Shown piece after piece: positions 44,547 through 55,941 of a stretch of 64,000 bases of DNA. The notes beneath the pieces were generated by a model, which saw only the letters and a program-made list of their open reading frames with translations, was not told the origin of the DNA and did no database searches. Source of the stretch: Cephalotus follicularis (taxonomy: Eukaryota; Streptophyta; Magnoliopsida; Oxalidales; Cephalotaceae). The translations under genes were made by a program, and so were the position numbers. The stretch's first letter is position 1; each line of letters starts with the position of its first letter. The stretch covers positions 175,802-239,801 of the forward strand of contig BDDD01001498.1 in NCBI GenBank assembly GCA_001972305.1, given 5' to 3'.

Positions 44547-46616
44547 ATATATAAGCAACCATGCCAAGTGGCTACAAACAGTCAGGCATCAAGAATACCA
44601 AAAAGGGTACAATCAATCAGTCCAGTTGTCCGAAGACTAGTAGTGGGTGTCATCTGTCGCTACCTCATAGCCCCAACGATGCACCACCTAACTACTACCA
44701 TGCACTCCGATGATAATAGAAAAGGTAAACAGTATTGCTGGCACTAAGCGGGTAATTAATAGTCACAGTCTGCATTACAGATAAAATTTGGTGTATAAGC
44801 TCTAGCCAACTCTTGGCACCTCGGCTCACCTCTGTAGTCTGTGATACTCTCCGATCACAAGGCCATCAGAAATTATCAATCACAGTCAATACAGTACAGT
44901 ACAGTAATTACATATATAATGTAACATAAAGTAGTTCTCTTTTGAGAAAACAGTAAAATAGTTCAGTAGGTTTCCATTTTTGGGAAACAGTAACAGTACA
45001 ATAAGTTTCCATTTAAGAAAACAGTAACCAGTTCAGTAGTTCTCACATGGAGAAAGCAGTACAGTGGAAAAATAGTTAATCGTGCATATAGCACTCATTT
45101 CTGGAAATCCTTGAAAAACAGTAGTATTTGTGTAAAATACTTGATAGATTTAACTATCTATAACAATAAGCAATAAGCAATTGCATCATAGTGCAACATT
45201 AACAGTTCAAGAAATGACAGTGGATAACAGTACACTCAATCAATCAATTTATATGAATCAAACAGTAGATGCATAAGTCGTTCGATTCCTATATTTTGAC
45301 TACACATAGCAAGGACTGATTCTGGAAATCATCCCATTTGGAACCCAGTGTAATCATGAGAATTAAATTCGAAACAGGCCCTTAAGCGTCGACAGTTACG
45401 ACTAAAGCGTCGATAGTTCTGTCCAAAGCGCCGTCGGTTGTCTTAAAGTGTCGACAATGTTCTTCATTGAAGCGTCGATGAATTTCTACCTTAAGCGTCG
45501 ACCATTTTTCCTTAAACATAGACCATTTTGCCTTAAGCGTCGACAGTTTAATTCTAAGCGTCGACGGTTTATGGCGTCTAGGAAATTTACAGTAGCAGAA
45601 AGAAAACAGAGCATGTACTCTTCATACTTCAATATGTCCAATTCAACATGAAAACATATATATAACCATCTCAACACGACATACATGCTATATGTTAAAA
45701 ATCATGTCATAAACCCTACCTCAGTAGCGTTCCTAGAATCAATTTGAATTGATTCTTCGCTTTATAACTAAAACTCCTTCAATTCCAATCACTCTTCCAA
45801 ATTTCCAGAATTTAATCTATACGTGCATTTTAACAGTAGATATATAACAAAATCAGTAGGTATATCTAACTGATTAACTATGATAACCATAACTGGATTC
45901 GAATCAGTAGCTTACCAGCACAGTTCCAAGCTCCCAAACTCAACTTTGAACCAACTCCTTCAACATGCAACTCCATTAAATTCCAGAATGATTTCCCCTC
46001 CTTTCAAGATGTTTTTAACACTTCACCCAACTCACAAACGTAGCTGAAATAGAACTCTCATTTCAGTCACTCATCAAGTTCATTAACTCAATTGTTTAAC
46101 CTTTCCTTCCTCTCTTTCTCTCACTGTTTTTGTTTTCTCTTCACTTTTCTTTTCTTTCTTTCTGTTTTGCAGGTGGCAGGTGACTCATGCAGTTCAAATC
46201 TCCTTCAAGCAGTAGCTGGCAGTTGATTTCTTATGGCTTGACACGTTCCATAACACCTGTCCATGTTAAAACGCCATTTCATGCCACCACTCTGTATTAA
46301 TCACTTGAAATAAACACCTATCCTCGTGCAAAGCGTCGATGGTATGCTCCTTGGTGTTGATGGTTAGGCACAAAGTGTCGATGTTTGTCTGTTTGGCGTC
46401 GACGGTTTGGTGCCAATTTCCGGTTTTTAAGTTTTATTTAAACAATTTCATATTTATTTCAATTTAGCCCTTCTACCCATTCAATTAAGCCCTCAATTGT
46501 CCAATAACAACAATTAACTTAATCAATGGACAATTAAACATTAATTTTTCAAATCAATGTATATTTTATTCATCGATTATACAATATTCATTAAATTTGA
46601 AATTGCGGTTAGTACA
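44547..46616 (-). repeat. C-B 3' LTR (partial)
   Basis: Collinear with 41143-43209 of C-A at an offset of about 3.4 kb. It carries phased arrays at 45382-45575 and 46333-46402. The purine-rich boundary with the interior is at 46617-46626. Confidence 0.9.
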
Positions 46617-46639
46617 TTTCCCCATATTTACAGAGAATT

Positions 46640-46800
46640 CGTCCTCGAATTTAAATCTTTACATACCAAATAAATGAGGGAATGTCTCCATCATTACAAT
46701 CTCATGTTCCCATGTAGCTTCTTCTGCTCCGCGAAACTGCTATAGAACCTTCACTGTAGGAATGGTCTTGGTTCTCAAAACTTCCTCCTTCACTGATAAA
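46640..46800 (-). pseudogene. C-B chromodomain relic
   Basis: In a frame different from the integrase frame the minus strand reads RTKTIPTVKVL, stop, QFRGAEEATWEHE. This is the last part of a Tekay-type chromodomain (compare [20 protein letters not shown] at 54874). The key tryptophan is replaced by a stop (TAG). A frameshift near 46790 separates it from the integrase. Confidence 0.8.
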
Positions 46801-48087
46801 TCCCAGATCATAGCTCAACACGTGAGAAGGATCGTATACATATTTCCGTAGGATGGAAACATGAAATACATTATGTACATTAGATAAGTTTGGTGGTAAT
46901 GCTATTTGATACGCGACTTCCCCAACTCTCTCTAATATCTCGTATGGTCCGATGTATCGTGGAGCTAACTTTCCCTTTTGGCCAAATCTGGATATCCCTT
47001 TCGAAGGCGAGATTCTCAGAAAAACATGATCTCCCTTCTCAAATTCCAATTTCCTTCTCCTTCTATCAGCATAGCTCTTCTGCCGACTATGTACAGCAAG
47101 TAACCTTTTCTTGACAATCATGACCTTATCAGTAGTTTCTTGGACAAGGTCCGGTCCCAATACCTGTCTTTCACCCACTTCATCCCAGCATATAGGAGAT
47201 CTACACTTCCTTCTGTATAAAGCTTCATAAAGATCCATTCCAATCCTCGAATGATAATTGTTATTGTAGGAGAATTCAATAAGTGGAATATGATCCTCCC
47301 AACTCCCAGCAAAATCAATTACACAAGCCTGGAGCATATCTTCTAGAGTTTGAATGGTACGCTCAGACTGTCCATCACTCTGTGGATGAAATGCAGTACT
47401 AAAACTCAAGTTTGTTCCCATAGCTACTTGGAACTTCATCCAGAATCTCGAGGTAAACCTTGCATCACGGTCACAGACAATACTGACCGGCACTCCATCT
47501 AACTTCACAATCTCACGAATATAAAATCGAGCTAACTTCTCAATAGAATATGTCATATTCACTGGAAGAAAGTGAGCAGACTTGGTGAGTCTATCTATGA
47601 CAACCCAAACTACTTCATGACGATTTTGTGATCTCGGCAATCCAGACACAAAATCCATGGTTACATGTTCCCACTTCCATTCTACCACTGGTAAGGATTG
47701 CAACAATCCGACAGGTTTCTGATGTTCTGCCTTGACTATCTGACAAGTTAAACACCTTTCCACAAATTCGGCAATATCTCTTTTCATGCCAATCCACCAG
47801 TAGTTTCTTTTCATATCATGCCACATCTTAGAGCTACCTGAATGTACACTGTACTGTGATTTATGAGCTTGTTGCAGTAGCTCATCTCGTAAACCTTCCA
47901 CATCCGGAACACATACTCTCCCTCGGAACCTCAATATACCATCAGAATGTATGGAGAAATCAGAGTAAGGATCTAAATTCTCACGAATGTTCCACAATTT
48001 CGTGTCACTGAATTGAGCATTCATGATGCAATCAAGAAGCTCTGGTTGTGCTATAAGACTTGCAACAATAACACCTCTGGAAACCAT
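46702..48087 (-). pseudogene. pol: C-B integrase, 461-codon open frame
   Basis: Integrase inserts the element cDNA into host DNA. The HHCC zinc finger is at residues 75-115 (H75, H82, C112, C115), with HSGSSKMWHDMKRNYWW between. The catalytic core follows, with MDFVSGLP (D145), VCDRDARFTSRFW (D206) and HPQSDGQSERTIQTLE (E242), a complete D,D-35-E triad. The C-terminal domain has GPYEIL at 380-385 and NVHNVFHVSILRKYV. The start Met is not a true start: polyprotein sequence continues upstream past a stop near 48128. The last 30 residues follow a frameshift and do not encode the chromodomain. The length and completeness make this the best-preserved domain here, but it lacks any path to translation except by readthrough. 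Confidence 0.95.
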
Positions 48088-48429
48088 GAATGGATTCCAT
48101 CTCTGAAAATCCTCCAGTAGTTTCCACTATGAAACCATCGCAACAACATTCATTGCTCTGTGACTCAAGGCATCCGCAAAAACATTCGCCTTCCCTGGAT
48201 GGTATTGAATATTATAGTTATAATCACTAAAGAATTCAACCCACCTTCTCAGTCTCATATTCAACACCTTCTAAGAAAATAAGTACTTCAGGCTTTTGTG
48301 GTCGGTGAATATCTCAAATTGAGCACCATAGAGGTAATGTCTCCATTTCTGTAAACAAAACACTATGGCAGCTAATTCAAGATCATGTACAGGATAGTTC
48401 TCCTCATACGGTTTCAATTTCCTTGAAGC
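48088..48429 (-). pseudogene. pol: C-B RNase H
   Basis: Successive pieces read [69 protein letters not shown] and [17 protein letters not shown], in the RNase H order of gypsy pol. Stops fall near 48427, 48272 and 48128; the middle one replaces a glutamine codon. Confidence 0.9.
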
Positions 48430-49295
48430 TTAAGCAATTACTCGACCACGTTGCATGAGAACACATCCCAAGCCTTTCCCATAAGCATCGTTGTAAACTG
48501 TAAGGTCTTCATTACCTTCAGGTAATGCTAAAACAGGAGCCAAAATCAACCGACTCTTCAGTTCCTGAAAACTCGCTTCACAATTGTCATCCAAATCAAA
48601 ATTTGACTTCTTCTGAGTCAATCGAGTCAACGGAATAGCAATCTTGGAAAATCCTTCAATAAATCTCTGGAAATAGCCATCCAATCTCAAGAAGCTACGA
48701 ACCTCAATAACATTCTTCGGTTGTGGCCAATTGACAATACTCTCAATCTTTGAAGGATCAACAGATAACCCTTTACTAGATACAATATGACCAAGGAAAC
48801 TCACATGATCTAACCAAAATTCACACTTACTGAATTTAGTAAATAACCGTTCCTTACGTAGAGTTTGCAACACAATCCTCAGATGCTGCATATGCTCCTC
48901 AATACTCTTCGAATATATCAGTATGTCATCTAAGAAGATCACAACAAACCGATCCAGATAGGGTTGGAATACCCGGTTCATTAAACACATGAATGCTACA
49001 GGGGCATTCGTCAAACCAAATGGTAATATCAGGAACTCATAGTATCCATATCTGGTTCAAAAAGTAGTATTCTCAACATCACCCTTGCGAATCCTCAACT
49101 GATGGTAATATGTCCTCAAGTCAAGTTTAGAGAACACGGTTGAGCCTTGAAGTTGATTGAACAACTCTTCAATGTGTGGAAGAGATATTTGTTCTTTACA
49201 GTCACTTGATTCAACAACCGATAGTCAATGCATAACCTCATCGACCCATCCTTCTTCTTTGCAAACAGTACCGGTGCTCCCCACGGTGATACACT
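48430..49295 (-). pseudogene. pol: C-B reverse transcriptase
   Basis: Reads [29 protein letters not shown], then after a frameshift near 49180 [20 protein letters not shown] and YHQLRIRKGDVENTTF. After an in-frame TGA near 49050 follow [20 protein letters not shown], then [14 protein letters not shown]. The catalytic FLDD (equivalent of YxDD) is intact at residues 27-30 of the open frame 48430-49014. Downstream are [20 protein letters not shown] and [22 protein letters not shown] copies the RNA genome. Confidence 0.93.
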
Positions 49296-50018
49296 TTATC
49301 TGATAAATCCCTTATCAAGATAGTCTTGCAGTTGAACCTTTAACTCCTTCAGTTCAACAGGAGCCATTCTGTTTGGAGCTTTAGAAATAGGAGCAGTTCC
49401 TGGTATCAAGTCAATATTGAACTCTATATCTCTCTCCGGAGGCAATGAAACAAGATCTGCATGAAACACATCAGGAAATTCACATACAACACGAATCTGT
49501 TCCAGACTAGGCATACCTTTCATTTCATCCAGAACATATGCCAAGTAACCTTCACACCCTTTCTCGATATATTTATTCGCTCGAGCAAAAGAAACAACCG
49601 GAGTAGAAGTATTCATCTCTCTGACGAATTGGAATACAGTTCCATCTAACAGATGAAAAGTCAACACCTTATTGTAAGAATCAACACAAGCTCGATGAAC
49701 ATAGAGCCAGTCCATCCCCAAGATAATATCAAAATCTCGGATCGACAGTACAATCAGATCAACAAATAGCTGAACCCCAGCTATCATGATCTCACAGTTA
49801 TCCACTATTGTATCAGTCAGTAAGGAATCACCAGTTGGAGTATTCACCTCCAGCACATATGGTAAGCAAGAAGTCACACAATGCAAGTTACACAGAAAAT
49901 ATGATGCAATGAATGAGTGTGTAGCTCCCGGATCAATCAATACGTGAGCTAATATACAAGATATGAAAATGTTACCTCCCACAATAGAAGTAGACTCTGG
50001 TATGTCATCCTTAGACAA
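49296..50018 (-). pseudogene. pol: C-B aspartic protease and start of RT
   Basis: The frame has HVLIDPGATHSFIA at residues 25-38, the retropepsin active site, and IILGMDWL at 98-105, a second family motif. The canonical D-S/T-G is D-P-G here, which should weaken or abolish activity. The end, PVELKELKVQLQDYLDKGFI, is the usual approach to RT, then a stop (TAA near 49293). The frame is continuous with gag apart from one TGA near 50024, so gag and pol were one polyprotein. Confidence 0.92.
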
Positions 50019-50027
50019 AGTATAGAC

Positions 50028-51121
50028 TCAACCTTTCACAATTTCCTTTCCAGTATCTCTTCGTAGTTGAGCAGCCGCACCACTTCCACTAGCTCCAGCA
50101 CTTCCTTGTTGATTGCGAATTTTCTCTCTAACGGTTGGACAATCTTTTAACTGATGCTCATGCAAGCCACATATCAAACACTTCCCCATCTTCTTCTGGC
50201 AAACACTGTCATTATGGTTTGAAAGACCGCATAAATTACACCCTCCAGAACTCTGTCGGCTACTTCGGTTAGGAGTCCTTGAACGAGAAGTATTTAGTCG
50301 AGAACCTCCTTGTCCCTTATTATCAGACTTCGATGATCCAGCGGGATTATTACTTCCCTGCCCTTGTGAATAAGTAGGTCTCAATTGAGAACCACGAGAT
50401 CTCTCCATCCTCCGTTCATTTGCATCAACCTCCAAAATGCTTGCCTTCTGAGTAGCATCCATAAAAGAAGTCAATTGCAGTACAACCAGTTTAGATATGA
50501 TTCCAGGCAAGAACCTCCTTATGTTCCTTGACTCTCCCTCCACTAGATATGGCGTGTGCCTTGCCAGCTCAATGAATATGGTCTGATATTGAGCTACTGT
50601 CATATCTCATTGACATAACTCCAGCAGTTCAGTCTCCCTCGTGTCACGTTCCATGTATGGTACATAAGTCTCAAAGAACTCGGACTGGAATCTGTCCTAA
50701 GGCCTATCAAGATCTAGAGATACCCACTTCGCTTCAATCATCTCCCACCAATGGGTAGCTTCTCTCCATAAGCAGTCCACTACAAAATTCAGCTTTTGTT
50801 AGCAAATATTTTCTCCATATCCTTCATCCATTGTTCAGCTACGGTAGCATCAAGTTCACCCTTGAACATCGGAGGATTCTGCCTCATGAATCTCTCCAAA
50901 TCTCTCCCAAATCCACCAGCATGATAAACTTCAAGAGCATGCTGATAGGCTTGGTTAGCTTCATACATGTGCTACAACTCAGCCATATTTGCCGCATTGG
51001 CATGCATAGGTTGTTCAAAAAGATCCGCCATGTGATCTAATGCACTTCTTTCTTCTTTCACTGGTGGGGAATTTCTTTCTTCGGCCCTAGGCCTTCCCTG
51101 TTGACCTCTTCGGCGATGCAT
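50028..51121 (-). pseudogene. gag: C-B gag with two zinc knuckles
   Basis: The likely original start is the Met at 51121 (MHRRRGQQGRPRAEERN); an in-frame Met lies upstream at 51169. The retrotransposon gag core, NPPMFKGELDATVAEQWMKD MEKIF in two parts, lies near 50820-50890. The continuous 3' frame 50028-50603 starts in the core and ends with two CX2CX4HX4C knuckles at residues 122-135 and 142-155, which bind RNA. Stops (TAG near 50972 and others between 50600 and 50810) and frame changes break the N-terminal half. Two knuckles in tandem are more than the usual single one of chromovirus gag. Confidence 0.92.
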
Positions 51122-51215
51122 TCTGTTTCCTATAAGGAGAATGAATTTAATCATCAGGAAACAATTCATTTAGTTGTCGAGGATAATATCCCAGCGATAG
51201 CTTATAATTTAATAT

Positions 51216-51233
51216 AAGCTCTGCTAGCATGCT
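51216..51233 (-). other. Primer binding site of C-B, degenerate
   Basis: The minus strand reads GCTAGCAGAGC next to the 5' LTR. It keeps CAGAGC of the tRNA-iMet site and the rest is mutated. Confidence 0.5.
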
Positions 51234-51827
51234 TGTCACACACCATCTTTGAATTAACATATGGTTAAGTATTTAATCCAGTATTTACCAATAATTGAAA
51301 ATTTAAAACTTTGTGAAAGCATAAACATTATACTGGATTATTCAAAGTAGCATACACATGTAGCCTATACTACATGCTTACGCTTTATACAGTACAGAGT
51401 AATATAATACATATTGGAAATGTAAATATAACAAAAGGTGTACGACTTAAACATTTTACAAACAACAACCTTAAAATAAACCTTCGCCGCGAAACTTCAG
51501 CAGCAAGTCTCCACTTTCCTTCATTAATCTGCAATTGTAGGTATTAGCTTTTTCCTCACTCGGCTAAGTAGGAATTATGCATGAATATGAATATATAAAT
51601 GTAATCATGCATGACAATTTATATTTTAAAACAGTATTGTGTATATATATAAAGTGGGTGTCATCTGTCGCTACCTCCTAGCCCCAACAATGCACCACCT
51701 AACTACCATCATGCACTCCAATGATGATAAAAAAAGGTAAACATTATTGCCGGCACTTGGCGGGCAATTAACAGTCACAGTCTGCATTGCAAAGAAAATT
51801 TGGTGTATAAGCTCTAGCCAACTCATG
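51234..51827 (-). repeat. C-B 5' LTR, truncated by B3
   Basis: TGTCACACACC at 51234, then matches 40740-41400 of C-A with the hairpin region partly deleted (near 51650). It stops inside CTCTAGCCAACTC where B3 begins. Acceptor-like module at 51528-51572. Confidence 0.85.
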
Positions 51828-52456
51828 TGTCACACCCCGTTTCCACAACATAGACCCTTAGATCGTGGCAATCAACATATATTCGGCTTATTGCAATTTA
51901 CGACTAATTTAAAACTTTTCAACATATAATATCATTGAGAAAGCATATAATTTAAACCAAATTAACACATAACATGCATCCCATACTACATGTTACAACA
52001 ATATAACATTACCATTGTTAACTGCCCTCAAACAGAGCATCAACGATATTCATTCAATACAATAATCCATCAATACATAAATCCATTATTACAACAATAC
52101 ATTTCTTAAAAGAAATACAGCTTTATCTTCGCTTCACTTTCCCATGCCTGAACGATGTCAAGTCCACTGCATCAATCTGAAATGGATAGGGTTAGCCTAA
52201 TCCACTGGCTAAGTAGATAAAATATAAAAGTACTTTGGGGACAGCGATAACAGATGTCATGAGATGAATGCATTCATGATACAATACAAAATATGTATAT
52301 ACATATATATGTGTATGTATATATACATATATGGTAATAGGTACTACCCATCCATTAGGTCTCAAAGGACCAGTCAATCCAATCAATCATGTCACAGCGG
52401 ACAAATCAATCCAATCCAGTCAAGCATGTCACAGCGGACAAATCAATCCAATCCAA

Positions 52457-52681
52457 GGTTGCTTCCACTCTGTGTTTAGCACCCAGTTACTTCCACGATG
52501 TGTTTAGTAACCCAGTCACTTCCACTCTGTGTTTAGTGACCAACGAATATGGGAGTCCCTAGCTACTTCCACTCTGTGTTTAGTAGCCAATATATGGGAA
52601 ACCCTAGCTACTTCCACTCTATGTTTAGTAGCCAACACATGAGAAATTCCTAGTTACTTCCTCTCCGTGTTTAGTAACTAA
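52457..52681. repeat. Hairpin array, B3
   Basis: Six units. Perfect stems include GTCACT...AGTGAC (52515-52540) and AGTTACT...AGTAACT (52652-52679), plus two GCTACT...AGTAGC units. The GTCACT/AGTGAC pair is not seen intact in B1 or B2. Confidence 0.78.
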
Positions 52682-53049
52682 TGTGGAATTCCCATCACAA
52701 TCCATCAATCAATTCAATCAATCCATTTCCACGTAATTTATAGATTATAAATGCTTGAAATACTATATTTATTCAAAATGTCTAATCAATCAATTATGCT
52801 TCAAGTAGTTATACATTTGTAAACGCTTGAAACCATAAACACATTTGGATATATATAATCCAAATTCATTACCAAATAATTTATGTATTATAAAATACAT
52901 GCCCAAAACATATTTATTCAAAATATGTATCAATCCCTGAAATCACGTTTCAAATATGTTGAAATATAATATTTCATATCAAATAATGATTTATGGTAAA
53001 ATCATTGTATACACTTTTCCAAAATGATAAAAACATTTTAGAAACCATT

Positions 53050-53800
53050 TATATATTTCAATCCATACATGTATCGACGCTAACTGGCACAAGGTGAGGT
53101 AGCTCGATCAATCCACAGTAATATGCAATCAAACATATGCTCAAAATGTGACAGACCCTTTTGGCGTTAACACCTAGCTCTAGGCATCAACGTGTATGGC
53201 ACCTTGTGCTCCAAAACGTAATTAGTCTCTTTTGGCGTCAATGTATACCCTATACGTGTCAACGTTTATAGCATTTCTCTTAGGCGCCAACATCCACCCA
53301 AGGCATTAACATGCATGGCAACCACCTCAGGCGTCAACATTCGCTCTAGGAATCAATACAAACCCTAGGTGTCAACGTACATGTCTCCCACACATTAACG
53401 TTAAGTCAGGAGCCCTAGGCGTTAACGTCTATCCCTTTCGTGTCGACGCGTTAAGGTAGGAACCTTAAGCATCAGAGCCTTTCTCCTTGGCGTCAACGTT
53501 ACCTTATGGTGTTGACGTTCATAATAGCCCTCCTGGGCGGAAACGTATATTCTAGGAGTCAACATGCATGGCAACCCCCTCAGGCGCCAACATTCGCTCT
53601 AGGTCAACACAAGTTCTAGGTGTCAACTTCGATAGCACACTAGGTCTACGACAGACACTGGGGCGTCAACGTGTTGCCTCTTGGCATCGATGCACTAAGG
53701 TAAGGAACCTTAGGCACCAACGCATCATGCATCTTTTTATCATATAAAAGACCAAGGCGTTGACGTGCACTTTAGGCGTCAATGTTTGTGAGGCCATAAC
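53050..53800. repeat. Decayed GTCGACG array, B3
   Basis: Roughly 25 sites such as GCGTTAACA, GCATCAACG, GTGTCAACG and GCGTCAACG. Many steps are 19-21 or about 28 bp. Most central CG pairs have become CA or TA/TG. Confidence 0.7.
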
Positions 53801-54262
53801 ATCGTCTCTTCCATTCCAACACGCAACCATGTCACAAAACAGTGGATCTAAGAAAAATAATACATGGAATACTTAGTCCACATTCATCTAAACAGGATAT
53901 CTATGACAGTTTAACATTCAAAGACAACCACAACATTCACTCAATCCATAAATCCACCATTCATGCGTTTCATCAAACGGCTCTTATTGTAACTGAACTA
54001 AAAAATACAGATATATAATCCCTACCTTTGGTTCCAAGTTAGGAACTGAAATTCCACATCTTTAAGTCCCACCAACCAGTAGCTTTTGAGCTCCAAGGTT
54101 CGGCGCAATAGCTCCAAGTTCGAGCTTCCAACTCCCAAGATTCAAGCTTCCCAAGTTTCCAGGTCCAACAATGGATGTTACCTCCCTCTTTTCTCACTGT
54201 TTCCTTTCTCTTTTGGTGGAGGTAGAAGAAGATGAAGCTGGGAGATGTGCTTTATGGAGGAG

Positions 54263-54301
<39 letters not shown>
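54263..54301 (+). repeat. CT microsatellite
   Basis: About 19 CT units at the B3 breakpoint. The equivalent CT tract in B1 is at 26400-26440. Confidence 0.9.
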
Positions 54302-54303
<2 letters not shown>

Positions 54304-54315
54304 ACTTCCCCTCAC

Positions 54316-54990
54316 ATGCAATAACTATTAATTGAGCATTGGAATGGCTCCATATGAGGCTTGTATGGAAAACATTGTCGAACACCCTTATGTTGGAATG
54401 AAGTGGGAGAACACCAGTTGTTGGGGCCAGAGTTGGTCTGAGATGCAACAGAGAAGGTGAAGGTGATCCGAGATCGTCTGCGCGCGGCTCGGAGTAGGCA
54501 GAAGAGCTATGTAGACAAATGCCATAAGGACTTGGAGTTCTCGGTAGGTGATAAGGTGTTCCTCAAAGTATCACCATACACGAAAATTGTTCATTTTGGC
54601 AAGCGCGGAAAGCTTAGCCCGAGGTACATAGGTCCCTTTGAGATCATGCAGAGAATCGGGCCAGTGGCTTATCGTCTGGCGTTGCCTTCAGAGTTAGCCA
54701 AATTGCATGATGTGTTCCATGTATCCGTGCTAAGGAAGTACGTCGCTGATCCTTCCCATGTGTTGGTTGAGCCAATTATATTTTCCGAGGAGGATCTACC
54801 AGTCTTGGCTTATGAGGAAGCCCCAGAACAAATTTTGGACAGTCGAGAACAAGTACTGAGGAACAAGACCATTCCGTTGGTGAAGGTCTTGTGGAGGAAC
54901 CATGTAGCAGAGGAAGCTACATGGGAGCGCGAGGACCAGATGAGGGAACGGTACCCTGACTTGTTCTTCGAATCAGAGCAAGAATTTTAA
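54316..54990 (+). pseudogene. pol: D2 integrase C-terminus with chromodomain
   Basis: Reading starts with SIGMAPYEA near 54330, crosses a one-base frameshift near 54362 and an in-frame TGA near 54439 (after GPELV), then an intact frame 54457-54990. That frame has [20 protein letters not shown], the GPF module at residues 59-61, [20 protein letters not shown] and a chromodomain at about 125-170. It ends EQEF, stop, followed by a purine tract. The integrase core is missing upstream, replaced by B3. Chromodomains are thought to steer integration to heterochromatin. Confidence 0.93.
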
Positions 54991-55004
54991 GGACAAAATT
55001 CCTT

Positions 55005-55018
55005 AAAGGGGGAAAGGT
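55005..55018 (+). other. Polypurine tract of D2
   Basis: AAAGGGGGAAAGGT directly before the LTR start at 55019. Confidence 0.85.
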
Positions 55019-55941
55019 TGTAATGACCTGCATTAATTTTTGGATAAATTAATGTTTGGGCCCTGGGGAAAATTTTTCTTTTTCTCCTTTCTTGGATTCG
55101 GTTTTGGGCTTGTGGTATACGGCCCTTTGGACATGTGTTAAGTAGAGAGTTGGACAAGTGTTGAAAGAAGAATGAAGGGATGGAAGATATTTTGTGTGGT
55201 GCTTTGGGAGGTGTGTAAAGCTTCTTGAGGAAGTTTGATTAGTTGACTTGGCTAATGTGAAGGGACAGTGATCTTTTCCATCAGTTACGTTGGATGGAGA
55301 AGCTACTGAAGGTTTCTTTCTTTTCTTCTTCTCCTTGAAGCTTCGATCGTCATATGAGCTTGGAACTGCCATACCAGTCTACGCGTTTAGTAGGTGAGTG
55401 TTCTCCTATGCTTGGTTATGGTGTGGAGCTTCGACAGTAGAGTAATGGTTTGTGAGACCGAGGAAGAGCTTGGCTCTAGTTCTTGTAAATGGGTATGGTT
55501 CATGCATGATCCTCGGACGGTTGTTGGTTAGTTATGGCTAAGATGTGTGTGTTGATCTTGTAGAGGAGGATCCAGGCGCAGAGTCTACACAGCAAGGAAC
55601 CTAGCAGAGGACTGCAATTACTAGTGAGTGAGAAGTTTTTCCTTTCTTATCATTTGATACTGAGAGTCAATTTCTAAATATGCCTTTCCATGGTATTATC
55701 TTTAACCAGGATTCTTCTTCTGTTATCTTGTTGGTTATTGCATGTTAATACTGTTTTCAAGCATAGTTGCTTGATATCTTGGGTTGATGTGTGTCCCCTA
55801 TTATTGCGTATTCATGCTTTTCTTGATATCCTGTGTTGTTGTTTCCTTGGATACTGGTTACTGGTACTTGGATGTGAATGAGACTCATTATGGCTGGTAG
55901 AGGAGTAGGCGTTTGAACCCAATTCCATTCAGCAGTGCCAT

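Larger units (their letters stand above)
44547..51827 (-). mobile_element. Chromovirus C-B, near full-length, decayed
   Basis: A minus-strand Ty3/gypsy element. The 3' LTR is 44547-46616 (outer end lost in the gap), the interior 46617-51233, and the 5' LTR 51234-51827 is truncated by B3. Sense order is gag with two zinc knuckles, protease, RT, RNase H, integrase with GPY/F, and a chromodomain remnant, which places it in the chromoviruses, probably Tekay-like. Numerous stops and at least two frameshifts inactivate it. It holds the best-preserved protein frames in the window. Confidence 0.95.
51828..54310 (-). mobile_element. B-family LTR, copy B3, truncated
   Basis: TGTCACACCCCGTTTCCAC at 51828 is the minus-strand 3' end of a B LTR. 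It then follows B1 order: acceptor-like module (52170-52215), hairpins (52457-52681), degenerate array (53050-53800), CT run (54263-54301). The sense 5' end is missing; plus-strand integrase begins at about 54316. Confidence 0.85.
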
